A DNA stretch of 64,000 bases from Pseudoalteromonas luteoviolacea (GTDB lineage Bacteria > Pseudomonadota > Gammaproteobacteria > Enterobacterales > Alteromonadaceae). Made by a program: the position numbers and the translations under genes. Positions 18,093 to 27,344 of this stretch are shown piece by piece (the stretch's first letter is position 1; every line of letters begins with the position of its first letter). Where the stretch lies: positions 186,001 through 250,000 of the forward strand of contig NZ_JWIC01000005.1 in NCBI RefSeq assembly GCF_000814765.1. Reading direction: 5' to 3'. Under the pieces are notes generated by a model, which ran no database searches, was not told the DNA's origin, and saw nothing but the letters and a program-made list of their open reading frames with translations.

Positions 18093-21000
18093 TTAGTTCA
18101 ATCGCTGGTGTAATTCTTGTACAGAGTTTACAGAGCTTCTGTCATCTGCGGCATGTGCAGTACAGTTTGCAAACGCTGCATTTAGCGTGGTGGTGTAGTT
18201 AGTCTTATGCTGAAGTGCACCACGACGTAACACCTTCGAATCTTCAATCGCTTGGCGACCTTCAGTGGTATTTACGATGTAGCTGTACTCACCATTCTTG
18301 ATACGGTCAAGAATATGAGGACGACCTTCAAATACCTTGTTCACACGGCGAACTTCAATGCCAGCTTCTTCTAGTGCTTTAGCTGTACCGTTCGTTGCGT
18401 CAAGCTCAAAACCGATAGCTTTCATCGTTTTAGCAAGCTCAACAACGCGTGACTTGTCGCTGTTACGGACAGATAGTAACGCGCGACCGCCACGTGGTAA
18501 AGCGTTTGATGCACCTAATTGAGCTTTTGCGAATGCTTCGGCGAAGTTTTCACCAACACCCATGACTTCACCCGTTGAACGCATCTCTGGACCACGCATT
18601 GGGTCAACACCTAAGAACTTAGCAAAAGGAAGTACAACTTCTTTCACACTGTAATATGGAGGAATTACTTCTTTTGTTACGCCTTGGCTTTCTAGTGATT
18701 GGCCAACCATACAACGTGCAGCTACTTTCGCAAGTGCAACACCTGTTGCTTTAGAAACAAATGGTACTGTACGCGCTGCACGAGGGTTAACTTCGATTAG
18801 GTATACTTTGCCATCTTTCACAGCAAACTGAGTATTCATTAGACCCACGACACCAAGCTCTAGCGCCATGTCACGTACTTGCTTGCGCATAACGTCTTGA
18901 ATATCTTGCGATAGAGAGTGTGCTGGTAATGAACATGCTGAGTCACCTGAGTGAACACCTGCCTGCTCGATGTGCTCCATGATACCGCCGATGATCACGT
19001 TTTCACCATCACAAATAGCATCAACGTCAACTTCGATTGCATCATCTAAGAAGCGGTCAAGAAGAACTGGTGCTTCGTTAGATACAGATACCGCTTCAGT
19101 CATGTAACGACGTAAGTCATCTTCGTCATATACGATTTCCATCGCACGACCACCTAGTACGTATGATGGACGAACAACTAATGGGAAACCGATTTCTTGA
19201 GACTTAGCAACCGCTTCTTCTAATGAAGTAACTGTCGCGTTCTCAGGCTGAAGAAGGTCAAGACGCTCAACAAGTTGCTGGAAACGCTCACGGTCTTCTG
19301 CACGGTCGATTGCGTCAGGAGAAGTACCAATAACTGGTACGCCATTCGCTTCAAGGTCACGCGCTAGCTTAAGTGGTGTTTGACCACCGTACTGAACGAT
19401 AACGCCTTTTGGCTTCTCAACGCGTACGATTTCTAGCACATCTTCAAGTGTAATCGGCTCGAAGAATAGACGATCAGACGTATCATAATCTGTAGAAACT
19501 GTCTCAGGGTTACAGTTAACCATGATAGTTTCATAACCATCTTCACGCATTGCGAGCGCCGCATGAACACAACAATAATCGAATTCGATACCTTGACCGA
19601 TACGGTTAGGGCCACCGCCGATAACCATGATCTTGTCTTTGTCAGACGGTGCTGCTTCACACTCTTCGTCATATGTAGAGTACATGTAAGCTGTGTCTGA
19701 GCTGAACTCTGCAGCACAAGTATCAACACGCTTGTAAACAGGTAGGATTTCTAACTGATGACGCTTCTTACGGATTTCTTTTTCAGACACACCTGCAATT
19801 TCAGCAATGCGCGCATCAGCAAAGCCCTTACGCTTAAGGCGACGAAGGAAGTCTTTGTTAAGACCTGCAAGGCCTGCTTCTGCAATTTTAGCTTCATCTT
19901 TGATGATGTCTTCAATCTGAACTAAGTACCAACGGTCAATCTTAGTTAGCTCAAATACATCTTCAACAGTCATACCGTGACGCATTGCATCTGCAATGTA
20001 CCAAATACGCTCTGCACCTGGCTCACGTAGTTCACGGATGATGGTTTCTTTTGCTTTAGGGTCATCAAGTGCAACAATTGGGTTGAAACCCGTTGCGCCA
20101 ACTTCTAGACCACGAAGTGCTTTGTGAAGAGACTCTTGTTGGTTACGACCAATTGCCATAACCTCACCAACAGACTTCATCTGAGTCGTCAGACGGTCAT
20201 TTGCACCTGCAAACTTTTCAAAGTTGAAACGAGGGATCTTAGTCACAACGTAGTCAATTGAAGGCTCAAATGATGCCGGTGTCGCGCCACCAGTGATGTC
20301 ATTTTGAAGCTCATCAAGCGTGTAGCCTACAGCCAATTTTGCTGCGATTTTCGCGATTGGGAAACCCGTCGCTTTTGACGCAAGTGCAGATGAACGAGAT
20401 ACACGTGGGTTCATCTCAATGATAACCATACGGCCATCTTTTGGATTTACACCAAACTGAACGTTTGAACCACCTGTTTCAACACCAATCTCACGCAATA
20501 CCGCCATCGAAGCGTTACGCATTAGCTGATATTCTTTATCAGTCAGTGTTTGTGCTGGTGCAACCGTGATTGAATCACCAGTGTGAACACCCATTGGATC
20601 AAAGTTTTCAATAGAACATACGATGATACAGTTGTCGTTTTTGTCACGAACAACTTCCATCTCATACTCTTTCCAACCAAGTAAGCTCTCGTCAATTAGA
20701 AGCTCATTAGTTGGTGAAAGGTCTAAACCACGTGTACAGATTTCTTCGAACTCTTCCATGTTATAAGCAACACCACCACCGGTGCCACCCATTGTGAAAG
20801 AAGGACGGATGATACATGGGAAGCCAATACGCGTTAATACGTCTTTTGCTTCGTCCATTGAGTGTGCGATCTCTGCACGAGGACACTCAAGGCCAATGTT
20901 TTTCATCGCGATGTCGAAACGCTCACGGTTTTCTGCTTTGTCGATTGCATCCGCAGTTGCACCGATAAGTTCAACATCGTGCTTAGCCAGCACGCCGTGC

Positions 21001-21311
21001 TTGTCTAAATCAAGCGCACAGTTCAGTGCAGTCTGACCACCCATCGTTGGAAGGACCGCATCTGGCTTTTCTTTTTCGATGATTTTTTCAACAACTTCCC
21101 AGTGAATTGGCTCGATGTACGTTGCATCAGCCATTTCTGGGTCAGTCATAATAGTTGCAGGGTTCGAGTTTACAAGAATGACTCGATAGCCTTCTTCTCT
21201 AAGCGCTTTACAGGCCTGAGCACCAGAGTAGTCAAATTCACATGCTTGGCCGATAACAATTGGGCCTGCGCCCAAGATTAGAATGCTTTTTATGTCGGTA
21301 CGTTTTGGCAT
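18093..21311 (-). CDS. carB: Carbamoyl-phosphate synthase large subunit
   Basis: CarB makes carbamoyl phosphate from bicarbonate, ammonia (from CarA) and two ATP, feeding arginine and pyrimidine synthesis. The 1072-aa protein has the expected duplicated ATP-grasp halves: [17 protein letters not shown] at the start of the first, and [17 protein letters not shown] near residue 560 opening the second. A C-terminal MGS-like allosteric domain follows (about 935-1072, [19 protein letters not shown]). Length agrees with E. coli (1073). It follows carA by 18 bp, as one operon. Confidence 0.97.
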   Translation of the reverse strand: MPKRTDIKSILILGAGPIVIGQACEFDYSGAQACKALREEGYRVILVNSNPATIMTDPEMADATYIEPIHWEVVEKIIEKEKPDAVLPTMGGQTALNCALDLDKHGVLAKHDVELIGATADAIDKAENRERFDIAMKNIGLECPRAEIAHSMDEAKDVLTRIGFPCIIRPSFTMGGTGGGVAYNMEEFEEICTRGLDLSPTNELLIDESLLGWKEYEMEVVRDKNDNCIIVCSIENFDPMGVHTGDSITVAPAQTLTDKEYQLMRNASMAVLREIGVETGGSNVQFGVNPKDGRMVIIEMNPRVSRSSALASKATGFPIAKIAAKLAVGYTLDELQNDITGGATPASFEPSIDYVVTKIPRFNFEKFAGANDRLTTQMKSVGEVMAIGRNQQESLHKALRGLEVGATGFNPIVALDDPKAKETIIRELREPGAERIWYIADAMRHGMTVEDVFELTKIDRWYLVQIEDIIKDEAKIAEAGLAGLNKDFLRRLKRKGFADARIAEIAGVSEKEIRKKRHQLEILPVYKRVDTCAAEFSSDTAYMYSTYDEECEAAPSDKDKIMVIGGGPNRIGQGIEFDYCCVHAALAMREDGYETIMVNCNPETVSTDYDTSDRLFFEPITLEDVLEIVRVEKPKGVIVQYGGQTPLKLARDLEANGVPVIGTSPDAIDRAEDRERFQQLVERLDLLQPENATVTSLEEAVAKSQEIGFPLVVRPSYVLGGRAMEIVYDEDDLRRYMTEAVSVSNEAPVLLDRFLDDAIEVDVDAICDGENVIIGGIMEHIEQAGVHSGDSACSLPAHSLSQDIQDVMRKQVRDMALELGVVGLMNTQFAVKDGKVYLIEVNPRAARTVPFVSKATGVALAKVAARCMVGQSLESQGVTKEVIPPYYSVKEVVLPFAKFLGVDPMRGPEMRSTGEVMGVGENFAEAFAKAQLGASNALPRGGRALLSVRNSDKSRVVELAKTMKAIGFELDATNGTAKALEEAGIEVRRVNKVFEGRPHILDRIKNGEYSYIVNTTEGRQAIEDSKVLRRGALQHKTNYTTTLNAAFANCTAHAADDRSSVNSVQELHQRLN

Positions 21312-21329
21312 TGTTACTCCAGTAATAAA

Positions 21330-22466
21330 TTAGGCTTTGCGTGCTTGCATTAATTCAATGAAGTGGTCAAACAACGGCGCTGCGTCGTGTGGACCTGGGC
21401 TTGCTTCAGGGTGACCTTGGAAACTGAAAGCTGGCTTATCAGTGCGGTGAATACCCTGTAACGTACCGTCGAATAATGACTTGTGCGTTGCACGAAGATT
21501 GTCAGGTAAGCTTTGCTCATCAGCAGCGAAACCATGGTTTTGCGCTGTGATCATCACTACGTCACGGTCTAAATCTTTAACCGGGTGGTTACCACCGTGG
21601 TGACCAAACTTCATTTTTACTGTTTTTGCACCAGATGCTAATGCCAGTAATTGGTGACCAAGACAAATACCAAAAATTGGAGTGTCTGTTTCAAGGAAAG
21701 ACTTGATAGCATCGATTGCATAAGTACATGGCTCTGGATCACCAGGTCCATTTGAAAGGAAGATGCCGTCTGGGTTTAATGCCAGCACTTCTGCAGCGGA
21801 GGTTTCTGCAGGAACAACCGTTAGCTTACAGCCTCGGTCAACTAGCATACGTAAGATATTTTTCTTTACACCAAAATCGTATGCAACAACATGGAACTGC
21901 TCTTCACCTTGTTCAAGCGTTTTAAAGCCTTCGCCAAGTGTCCAGCTGCCTTCATTCCAAGGGAAAGAAGATTCTGTTGTCACAACTTTTGCTAAATCCA
22001 TTCCTTTAAGGCCAGGGAATGCCTTAGCCGCCTCAAGCGCCTTTTGCTCGTCAACGTCATCACCAGCGATGATACAGCCGTTTTGAGCTCCCTTATCACG
22101 TAGGATACGCGTCAGCTTACGCGTATCGATATCCGCTATCCCTAGAATATTACGTTCTTTCAAATAATCACTTAACGATTGTTCGTTACGGAAATTACTT
22201 GCTAGTAATGGTAAGTCACGAATCACAAGGCCTTTAGCCCAGATTTTGTCCGCTTCCTCGTCTTCACTGTTGGTACCAGTGTTTCCGATGTGCGGGTAAG
22301 TTAAGGTGACAATTTGTTCCGCGTAAGACGGATCTGTCAAGATTTCTTGATATCCTGTCATAGACGTATTGAATACTACCTCACCAACAGAAATACCGTC
22401 GGCGCCGATGGCAGTACCGCGAAACACCGTACCGTCTTCAAGGACTAACAGAGCGGATTTAGTCAA
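21330..22466 (-). CDS. carA: Carbamoyl-phosphate synthase small subunit
   Basis: CarA hydrolyses glutamine and channels ammonia to CarB. The N-terminal CPSase small-chain domain is followed by a class I glutamine amidotransferase with nucleophile Cys in GICLGHQ and the catalytic HPE in [15 protein letters not shown] choose TTG at 22466: on the minus strand ATGGAGG provides the ribosome site, and TTG-ACT-AAA-TCC gives [12 protein letters not shown], aligned with the family N-terminus. The upstream ATG at 22478 is part of the ribosome site itself. The product is then 378 aa. A terminator-like hairpin lies directly upstream. Confidence 0.95.
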   Translation of the reverse strand: MTKSALLVLEDGTVFRGTAIGADGISVGEVVFNTSMTGYQEILTDPSYAEQIVTLTYPHIGNTGTNSEDEEADKIWAKGLVIRDLPLLASNFRNEQSLSDYLKERNILGIADIDTRKLTRILRDKGAQNGCIIAGDDVDEQKALEAAKAFPGLKGMDLAKVVTTESSFPWNEGSWTLGEGFKTLEQGEEQFHVVAYDFGVKKNILRMLVDRGCKLTVVPAETSAAEVLALNPDGIFLSNGPGDPEPCTYAIDAIKSFLETDTPIFGICLGHQLLALASGAKTVKMKFGHHGGNHPVKDLDRDVVMITAQNHGFAADEQSLPDNLRATHKSLFDGTLQGIHRTDKPAFSFQGHPEASPGPHDAAPLFDHFIELMQARKA

Positions 22467-22483
22467 GTTAACCTCCATAGATA

Positions 22484-22520
22484 TAAAAAAACGGGATAAG
22501 CAAACACGCTTTTTTCCCGT
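22484..22520 (-). terminator. Attenuator-like terminator in the carAB leader
   Basis: On the minus strand ACGGGA and TCCCGT bracket a partly paired A-rich loop (AAGC/GCTT inside) and are followed by seven T. It ends about 18 bases before the TTG start of carA. A terminator in this position suggests transcription attenuation of the carAB operon, as is known for some pyrimidine genes. I found no convincing leader peptide. Confidence 0.6.
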
Positions 22521-22610
22521 CTACAAAGCGCTTGGTAACACGCAGTAATTAAATTTTGGCAAATTCGTTATAGTCTACAGCACTTTCTGGGATTCGTCTA
22601 ATGATTAGAG

Positions 22611-22651
22611 TAAAAAACTTGAAAATAAGCATTTAAAAGTCATTTTCAAGT
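22611..22651 (-). terminator. Rho-independent terminator after dapB
   Basis: On the minus strand ACTTGAAAAT and ATTTTCAAGT form a 10-bp stem, followed by TTTTTTA. It lies about 25 bp after the dapB stop. Confidence 0.8.
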
Positions 22652-22675
22652 GAAACCGCCAAAAAAATAAACAAA

Positions 22676-23476
22676 CTACTTCAAACCTAGGACATCTTGC
22701 ATGTCATAAAGTCCTGCTGGTTTGTTTTTCAACCACTGTGCAGCCCTTACCGCACCTGATGCAAACGTTAACCTTGATGCTGCTTTGTGGGTTAATTCAA
22801 GCCTTTCACCCATGGTTGCAAAGTAAGCTGTATGTTCACCAACTATGTCACCTGCTCGGAGGACTGAATAGCCAATTTCATCTTGACTTTTCGCTTCATG
22901 GACACTAGTGCGGTCATACCTCGCAACGGTATCATGATCCCACCCTTTCGCTTCCGCAATGGCTTCACCAATCGCTAAAGCCGTACCTGACGGTGCATCA
23001 ATCTTATTTCTGTGATGGGCTTCAAATATTTCAATGTCCATTTCATCAGCAAGCTTGGTTGCTGCCGTTTGCACCAAGTTTAATAACAGGTTGACGCCGA
23101 CACTAAAGTTGCGCGCAAATACAATAGGGATGTGCTTACTGGCTTCTTGTAACTGTGCCATTTCTTGATCAGATAGACCGGTTGTACCAATCACCATGGG
23201 GATTTGTTTGCTTACAGCCGCTTTTAAATGAGACAACATACCTTCAGGCAATGTAAAGTCGATGAGTACATCAGCTTGCAGGTCTTCACTTTTTTCATCG
23301 CTAAATTTAAGCGTTGATGTGTGAACAGGTTGTAGTGCCTTGACTTGCGTATTTAAATATTGCGAGCCTTCTCTTACAAATGCGCCAGCTAGTTCAACCT
23401 CTTTTTCAATTTCTACCGCTTCAATCAGTGCCTGTCCCATTCTGCCGTTTGCACCAAATACACCTATTTTTGTCAT
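22676..23476 (-). CDS. dapB: 4-hydroxy-tetrahydrodipicolinate reductase
   Basis: DapB reduces 4-hydroxy-tetrahydrodipicolinate with NAD(P)H in the diaminopimelate/lysine pathway. The start at 23476 (MTKIGVFGANGRMGQ) places the NAD-binding GxxGRMG motif at the N-terminus, as in the family; the in-frame extension to 23530 is not supported. GTTGLS, the catalytic HHRNKIDAPSGTA block (about 155-170) and DRTSVHEAK are present. The 266-aa length is normal. GAGAAAG precedes the ATG. It has its own terminator and is followed by carAB. Confidence 0.95.
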   Translation of the reverse strand: MTKIGVFGANGRMGQALIEAVEIEKEVELAGAFVREGSQYLNTQVKALQPVHTSTLKFSDEKSEDLQADVLIDFTLPEGMLSHLKAAVSKQIPMVIGTTGLSDQEMAQLQEASKHIPIVFARNFSVGVNLLLNLVQTAATKLADEMDIEIFEAHHRNKIDAPSGTALAIGEAIAEAKGWDHDTVARYDRTSVHEAKSQDEIGYSVLRAGDIVGEHTAYFATMGERLELTHKAASRLTFASGAVRAAQWLKNKPAGLYDMQDVLGLK

Positions 23477-23656
23477 TACTTTCTCATTCCTAATTTTTAT
23501 CAACGCTTCAGATAGATAGACGATAACCAATTCGCCCTCTTCATTCTATATGCGCATTTTCTTTTCGCATTTAATCGAGTAAACAACTAATTAGCACATG
23601 CTTGTACCGGCCTAGAGTTTAGCGTATCTCTATGTCATAGTCAGTTATTCAATAAT

Positions 23657-23662
23657 TATAAT
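23657..23662 (+). promoter_or_regulatory. -10 element upstream of the NhaC-family transporter
   Basis: TATAAT at 23657-23662, with weak -35 candidates (ATGTCA-like) 17-19 bases upstream. Transcription would start near 23670, so the MetJ-like boxes fall across and just downstream of the start. Confidence 0.45.
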
Positions 23663-23678
23663 AAAGACCGTGGACTTT

Positions 23679-23702
23679 AGACGTCTAAACATTTAAACTT
23701 CC
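23679..23702 (+). promoter_or_regulatory. MetJ operator (tandem met boxes)
   Basis: AGACGTCT at 23679-23686 is a perfect met box. The next two 8-mers, AAACATTT and AAACTTCC, each match the AGACGTCT consensus at five of eight bases in the same phase. MetJ binds such tandem 8-mers with S-adenosylmethionine. The central box sits in a 14-bp perfect palindrome (23676-23689). Confidence 0.6.
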
Positions 23703-23816
23703 ACCTTCGCCGATTTAATTATTGCGGGCGTAGAAGTTTAAATACAGCTAATAATAGCCCTGTTGGCTGTGGTTATGTCTACTTACACACTGCAACTTAA
23801 GTAGATACTGTTTTTT
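23691..23816 (+). promoter_or_regulatory. Structured leader with terminator-like hairpin
   Basis: ATTTAAACTTC (23691-23701) and GAAGTTTAAAT (23733-23743) are exact 11-bp reverse complements, with CGCC/GGCG nested inside. AGCC/GGCT forms another small hairpin near 23756-23769. Then TCTACTT (23778-23784) pairs with AAGTAGA (23799-23805), followed by TACTG and six T (23811-23816), right before GGGGAG and the start codon. The 5' leader therefore looks structured and terminator-bearing. It does not match a riboswitch class I recognise. Confidence 0.45.
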
Positions 23817-23826
23817 GGGGAGTGCT

Positions 23827-25140
23827 ATGCAGCCATCTTTTGACAACACAAGTGCAAAGTTATCTTTGCTACCTTTACTTACCTTTGTTGCCCTATTTCT
23901 AGGCGCAGGTTTATACCTACAATCACAAGGCGTTGACTATGCCTTTTACCAATTACCCGCACCGGTGGCTATTTTGCCAGCGATCGTGCTTGCTTTTTGG
24001 TTAAATAAAACGTCAATTAATCAAAGCGTTGAAACTTTCATCAAAGGCGCTGGACATAGTAATATTATTACCATGTGTCTTATCTACTTGCTTGCAGGTT
24101 CTTTCTCGGCAGTTGCAGGCGCGACAGGTGGTGTTGATGCGGTTGTAAATGCGGGTCTATCACTAATTCCTCCGGCATTTTTACTTCCAGGTTTATTTTT
24201 AATCGCTGCAGTTGTATCGACTGCCATGGGTACATCTATGGGTACTATCGGTGCCATAGGCCCGATCGCATACGCGGTGTCAATAAAAACAGGCATTGAC
24301 CCAGCCCTGATGGCCGGGACCATCGTCTCTGGTGCGATGTTCGGTGACAACTTATCTATTATTTCTGATACCACAATCGCAGCGACACGTACGCAAGGCT
24401 GTGAAATGAAAGACAAGTTTAAAGAGAATTTAAAAATTGCACTACCGGCAGCCTTCTTCACTGTACTACTACTGGTATTCTTAACGCCGGAGCCACAAGC
24501 AGTTGAAACTAAAGATTTCGATTGGTTATTAGTGCTACCTTATGCATTTATTCTTATTCTTGCTGTGATGGGCTTGAACGTATTCGCAGTGCTTTTCAGC
24601 GGTATTATTTTTGCGGCCGCGGTCGGCTTTGCCGGTGATTATGAAGGCGGCGCATTCGTTAAAGACGTATATAAAGGCTTCACTGACATGCAGGAAATCT
24701 TTTTATTGTCGATGTTTATTGGTGGCCTGTCTGAGTTTATCCGTATTAATGGGGGCTTAGAGTATATCGCAACTAAAATCCATAAAATCACATCAAAGCT
24801 TGGTAAATTGAACAGTAAAGTAGCAGATCAACTTGGTATTGCTGCCTTGGTTATGACCAGTAATATGTGTATTGCAAACAACACGGTCAGTATTATCGTT
24901 GCAGGGCCTGTCGCTAAAAAGTTAGCAGACGATAGCGATATATCACCAAAGCGTTCAGCAAGTTTATTGGACATCTTCGCATGTGTAATGCAGGGCTCTT
25001 TGCCATATGGTGCACAAGCGTTGTTGCTCGGTGCGACATTCAGCATCAGCCCTTGGGATGTATCTACATCTTCATTTTATTGCTTTATTTTAGCTTTTAC
25101 TGCGGTTGCAGTTATTATTTTGCGCCGTAATAAAGCCTAA
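23827..25140 (+). CDS. NhaC-family transporter, probable methionine transporter MetT
   Basis: The 437-aa protein has about ten to twelve membrane helices and the NhaC superfamily signature (STAMGTSMGTIGAIGPIA, GAMFGDNLSIISDTTIAATRTQG) with repeated discontinuous helices. NhaC proteins exchange Na+ for H+ or cotransport amino acids. A subgroup named MetT has been predicted from comparative genomics to import methionine under MetJ or S-box control. The MetJ-like operator in front of this gene favours MetT. Lysine import (LysW) is the rival, given the dapB neighbour, but no L-box is seen. The ATG at 23827 is chosen because GGGGAG lies 4-9 bases upstream. A 10-bp-stem hairpin follows the gene. 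Confidence 0.75.
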   Translation: MQPSFDNTSAKLSLLPLLTFVALFLGAGLYLQSQGVDYAFYQLPAPVAILPAIVLAFWLNKTSINQSVETFIKGAGHSNIITMCLIYLLAGSFSAVAGATGGVDAVVNAGLSLIPPAFLLPGLFLIAAVVSTAMGTSMGTIGAIGPIAYAVSIKTGIDPALMAGTIVSGAMFGDNLSIISDTTIAATRTQGCEMKDKFKENLKIALPAAFFTVLLLVFLTPEPQAVETKDFDWLLVLPYAFILILAVMGLNVFAVLFSGIIFAAAVGFAGDYEGGAFVKDVYKGFTDMQEIFLLSMFIGGLSEFIRINGGLEYIATKIHKITSKLGKLNSKVADQLGIAALVMTSNMCIANNTVSIIVAGPVAKKLADDSDISPKRSASLLDIFACVMQGSLPYGAQALLLGATFSISPWDVSTSSFYCFILAFTAVAVIILRRNKA

Positions 25141-25147
25141 CTTGATC

Positions 25148-25171
25148 TGTGCACCTGCTTTCAGGTGCACA
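25148..25171 (+). terminator. Hairpin after the NhaC-family gene
   Basis: TGTGCACCTG and CAGGTGCACA make a perfect 10-bp stem with a four-base loop. The T-tract is lacking (TAACCCCC), so it is a strong stem but an imperfect terminator. Confidence 0.65.
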
Positions 25172-25226
25172 TAACCCCCTGAATTAATATATAATTACAA
25201 AGTTCCTCAACTTTGAAGATATATTA

Positions 25227-26012
25227 ATGAACAAAAAACTCTCTCTGACACTATCCACTGCCCTCACATGCATCGCTTCTTCAGCATATGCTGCAGATTG
25301 GAGCAATACTCAGCTTCATATTAATCATGGGGATTTCAAAAACCCTTTCTCACAAAATGAGGCCAATACCACGGTTTATTCATTGCAGCACAGCTCTGGT
25401 TATCAATACGGAGATAATTTTTTCTTTATAGACTACCTCGTTGATGACTTAGATGATAACTATCAAGATAGAGACTTTTATGGCGAGTGGTACTCTACAT
25501 TTAGCCTGTCAAAAACAGCTGGGCTTGAGTTTCAAAATGGGGTGATAAAAGACATCGGGTTAGTTGCAGGCTTTAACATGGCTGGCGACTCAAAAGTGAT
25601 GAAATACTTACCGGGTGTAAAAGTCTCATGGAACGCCGAAGGTTTTAGTTTCTTATCTACCTTATTCACAGCGTACATTGATGACAATGAGGGCGTAGCT
25701 AAAGGTGGTGCGCCAGCAGAATCAAGTAGCTGGATGATTGATATCGCATGGGGGTACCCATTTAATATCGGCAACCAAAAGTTTGAAGTTACGGGGCATG
25801 TTGAATACATTGCTCAAAGAGAGAATGAATTAGGCGTTGATGTTAAAGGCTGGCTACTGGCACAGCCTATTGTTCGCTGGGATCTGGGCCATGCACTTGA
25901 AATGTCTGAAGGCCAGCTATACTTGGGTTTAGAATGGCAATATTGGCGCAATAAGCTCGGCACTGACACCAATGAATCAGTACCTCAAATGCATGTCGCT
26001 TGGACATTTTAA
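25227..26012 (+). CDS. Nucleoside-specific outer-membrane channel, Tsx-like
   Basis: A 261-aa outer-membrane beta-barrel. A signal peptide cleaved after SSAYA (residue about 22) precedes many amphipathic strands, ending in an aromatic residue (HVAWTF) as outer-membrane proteins do. The YQYGDNFFFIDYLVDD and DFYGEWY blocks resemble the Tsx/OmpK channel family, which admits nucleosides. The family call is moderate, and the substrate is inferred from homology only. GAAG ten bases before the ATG may be the ribosome site. It is followed by an imperfect stem-loop. Confidence 0.8.
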   Translation: MNKKLSLTLSTALTCIASSAYAADWSNTQLHINHGDFKNPFSQNEANTTVYSLQHSSGYQYGDNFFFIDYLVDDLDDNYQDRDFYGEWYSTFSLSKTAGLEFQNGVIKDIGLVAGFNMAGDSKVMKYLPGVKVSWNAEGFSFLSTLFTAYIDDNEGVAKGGAPAESSSWMIDIAWGYPFNIGNQKFEVTGHVEYIAQRENELGVDVKGWLLAQPIVRWDLGHALEMSEGQLYLGLEWQYWRNKLGTDTNESVPQMHVAWTF

Positions 26013-26027
26013 CCGTTTTATACATAC

Positions 26028-26052
26028 AGAGGCGTTGTCAATAAGCGCCTCT
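26028..26052 (+). terminator. Hairpin after the Tsx-like gene
   Basis: AGAGGCG (26028-26034) pairs with CGCCTCT (26046-26052) around an 11-base loop. No T-run follows, so it is at best a weak terminator. Confidence 0.5.
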
Positions 26053-26209
26053 TAAGAAAGCACTATACTGTGCACTTCATTCCCTTCCCTGCCCATTTTA
26101 AATAATCACATAAATTAGGAAAAATGTATTAAAGCTTTTCATTTGACTGCCGATATTAGATTGTATTTTATCACCGCTGTTTTGTAGGTAATCTATTACC
26201 AAGGATTTA

Positions 26210-26728
26210 ATGATGAACTTTTTACATGAAGTGAGCGTGGCTTATGGTCATAAACTAGCGACTGAAATTCAGGAAAGAGCTGCCAAAAGAGAGCAAGAGG
26301 CATTGGAAGCTGAAAGTAATAACGATGAAGTAAATAACAAAAACGGAGATGCCACAAACAAAACAGACAAAACTTCAGAATTAGAGGGCACCCATAAACT
26401 TTCGGACGAAGAGAAAGAAAAGCTCTCAGGGCGAGAAGCCAAAGAAAAGGCTGAAGATAAGTACGGAGATATTCCCGATCACATCCGCCGAATGCTAGAA
26501 CGACTAGAAGAGATGAAGGAAGAACTTGACCTGGTTAAACAAGAAGTCGCACAGCTCAACGCCAAAACTGACCATAATGACGAAGCGCAAAAAGCCTATT
26601 TCGATTCAAGAAATCAGTATTTCATGCAACTGCAAATCCACTACTTCGACATGATAGAGAGTGTTAAAGATGCCATGAAAGAGGCTGGCATTACCGACAT
26701 GAGTATTTTAATAAAGGCCATTGCTTAG
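26210..26728 (+). CDS. Coiled-coil hypothetical protein
   Basis: A 172-aa soluble, highly charged protein. Residues 20-85 are Glu/Lys/Asn-rich and likely disordered. Residues 86-120 form a clear heptad coiled coil (IRRMLERLEEMKEELDLVKQEVAQL). The C-terminal 40 residues are helical and end DMSILIKAIA. There is no signal or membrane segment. No family is recognised; similar short proteins are often scattered in Alteromonadales. It lies alone, 616 bp before the TOMM operon. Confidence 0.7.
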   Translation: MMNFLHEVSVAYGHKLATEIQERAAKREQEALEAESNNDEVNNKNGDATNKTDKTSELEGTHKLSDEEKEKLSGREAKEKAEDKYGDIPDHIRRMLERLEEMKEELDLVKQEVAQLNAKTDHNDEAQKAYFDSRNQYFMQLQIHYFDMIESVKDAMKEAGITDMSILIKAIA

Positions 26729-27344
26729 CCCGCTCTGCGATAAACCGAGCATATCTTTTTCAATGTTTTAATGCAGTTTTTTAAGCTATATACACTTTAT
26801 TTAACATACACCAGAAAAATACAATACTTTTTTATTAATTACGATTATAACAATAATAATTTAATCACTCAGGTTTGAAGCGACATAGGTTAGGTGAACA
26901 TACCTCTTGTGTTATCAGCATAGTTCATGTCACTCACCGAAGAATAAAACCAATGATTACGGGTTTTATGAGCTCCAAATAAGTGAACATTACTCCATAA
27001 AATAGAGCTGATTTATTTCCATACAAATATTACACTCTATTACACATGTATTTACTCTCTACTGCCCAAGCACTATTATTTTAAACTGTATGGACACAAC
27101 TTAAATTGCAAAAATAAGGATAATAAGGGTTTTTCGTTGGTGTTAACATCAATTTTTCAAATCAGGAAATTAACAAACAAACCCCAATTATACCGATAAC
27201 CGAATAATTCTGGTTTTAGTGTTAACAGTAGTTATAATGTGGATGTCAGTTTTATAAGTTAGCTATTAATCTATCGCTAATGTATAAATTAGTAACATAT
27301 ATATGCCATAAACGGATATTAATTTAGAGAAGCTCATTACTATT
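26729..27344. other. AT-rich gene-free region upstream of the TOMM cassette
   Basis: No coding frame or RNA gene is visible. TAAAACC (26945-26951) pairs with GGTTTTA (26962-26968) across ten bases. Around 26890-26910 AGGT and ACCT repeats could form a small hairpin. The 300 bases before the kinase gene are very AT-rich and must hold its promoter, but I could not pick a clear -35/-10. Confidence 0.4.

Noticed and set aside
22467..22478. ATG at 22478 as the carA start
   Set aside because: This ATG is part of ATGGAGG, the ribosome site for the TTG four codons downstream that gives the standard CarA N-terminus.
23531..23826. Lysine riboswitch in front of the NhaC-family gene
   Set aside because: I looked for L-box core sequences such as AGAGGTGC and GAAGGGGAG and found none; the met box is a better explanation.
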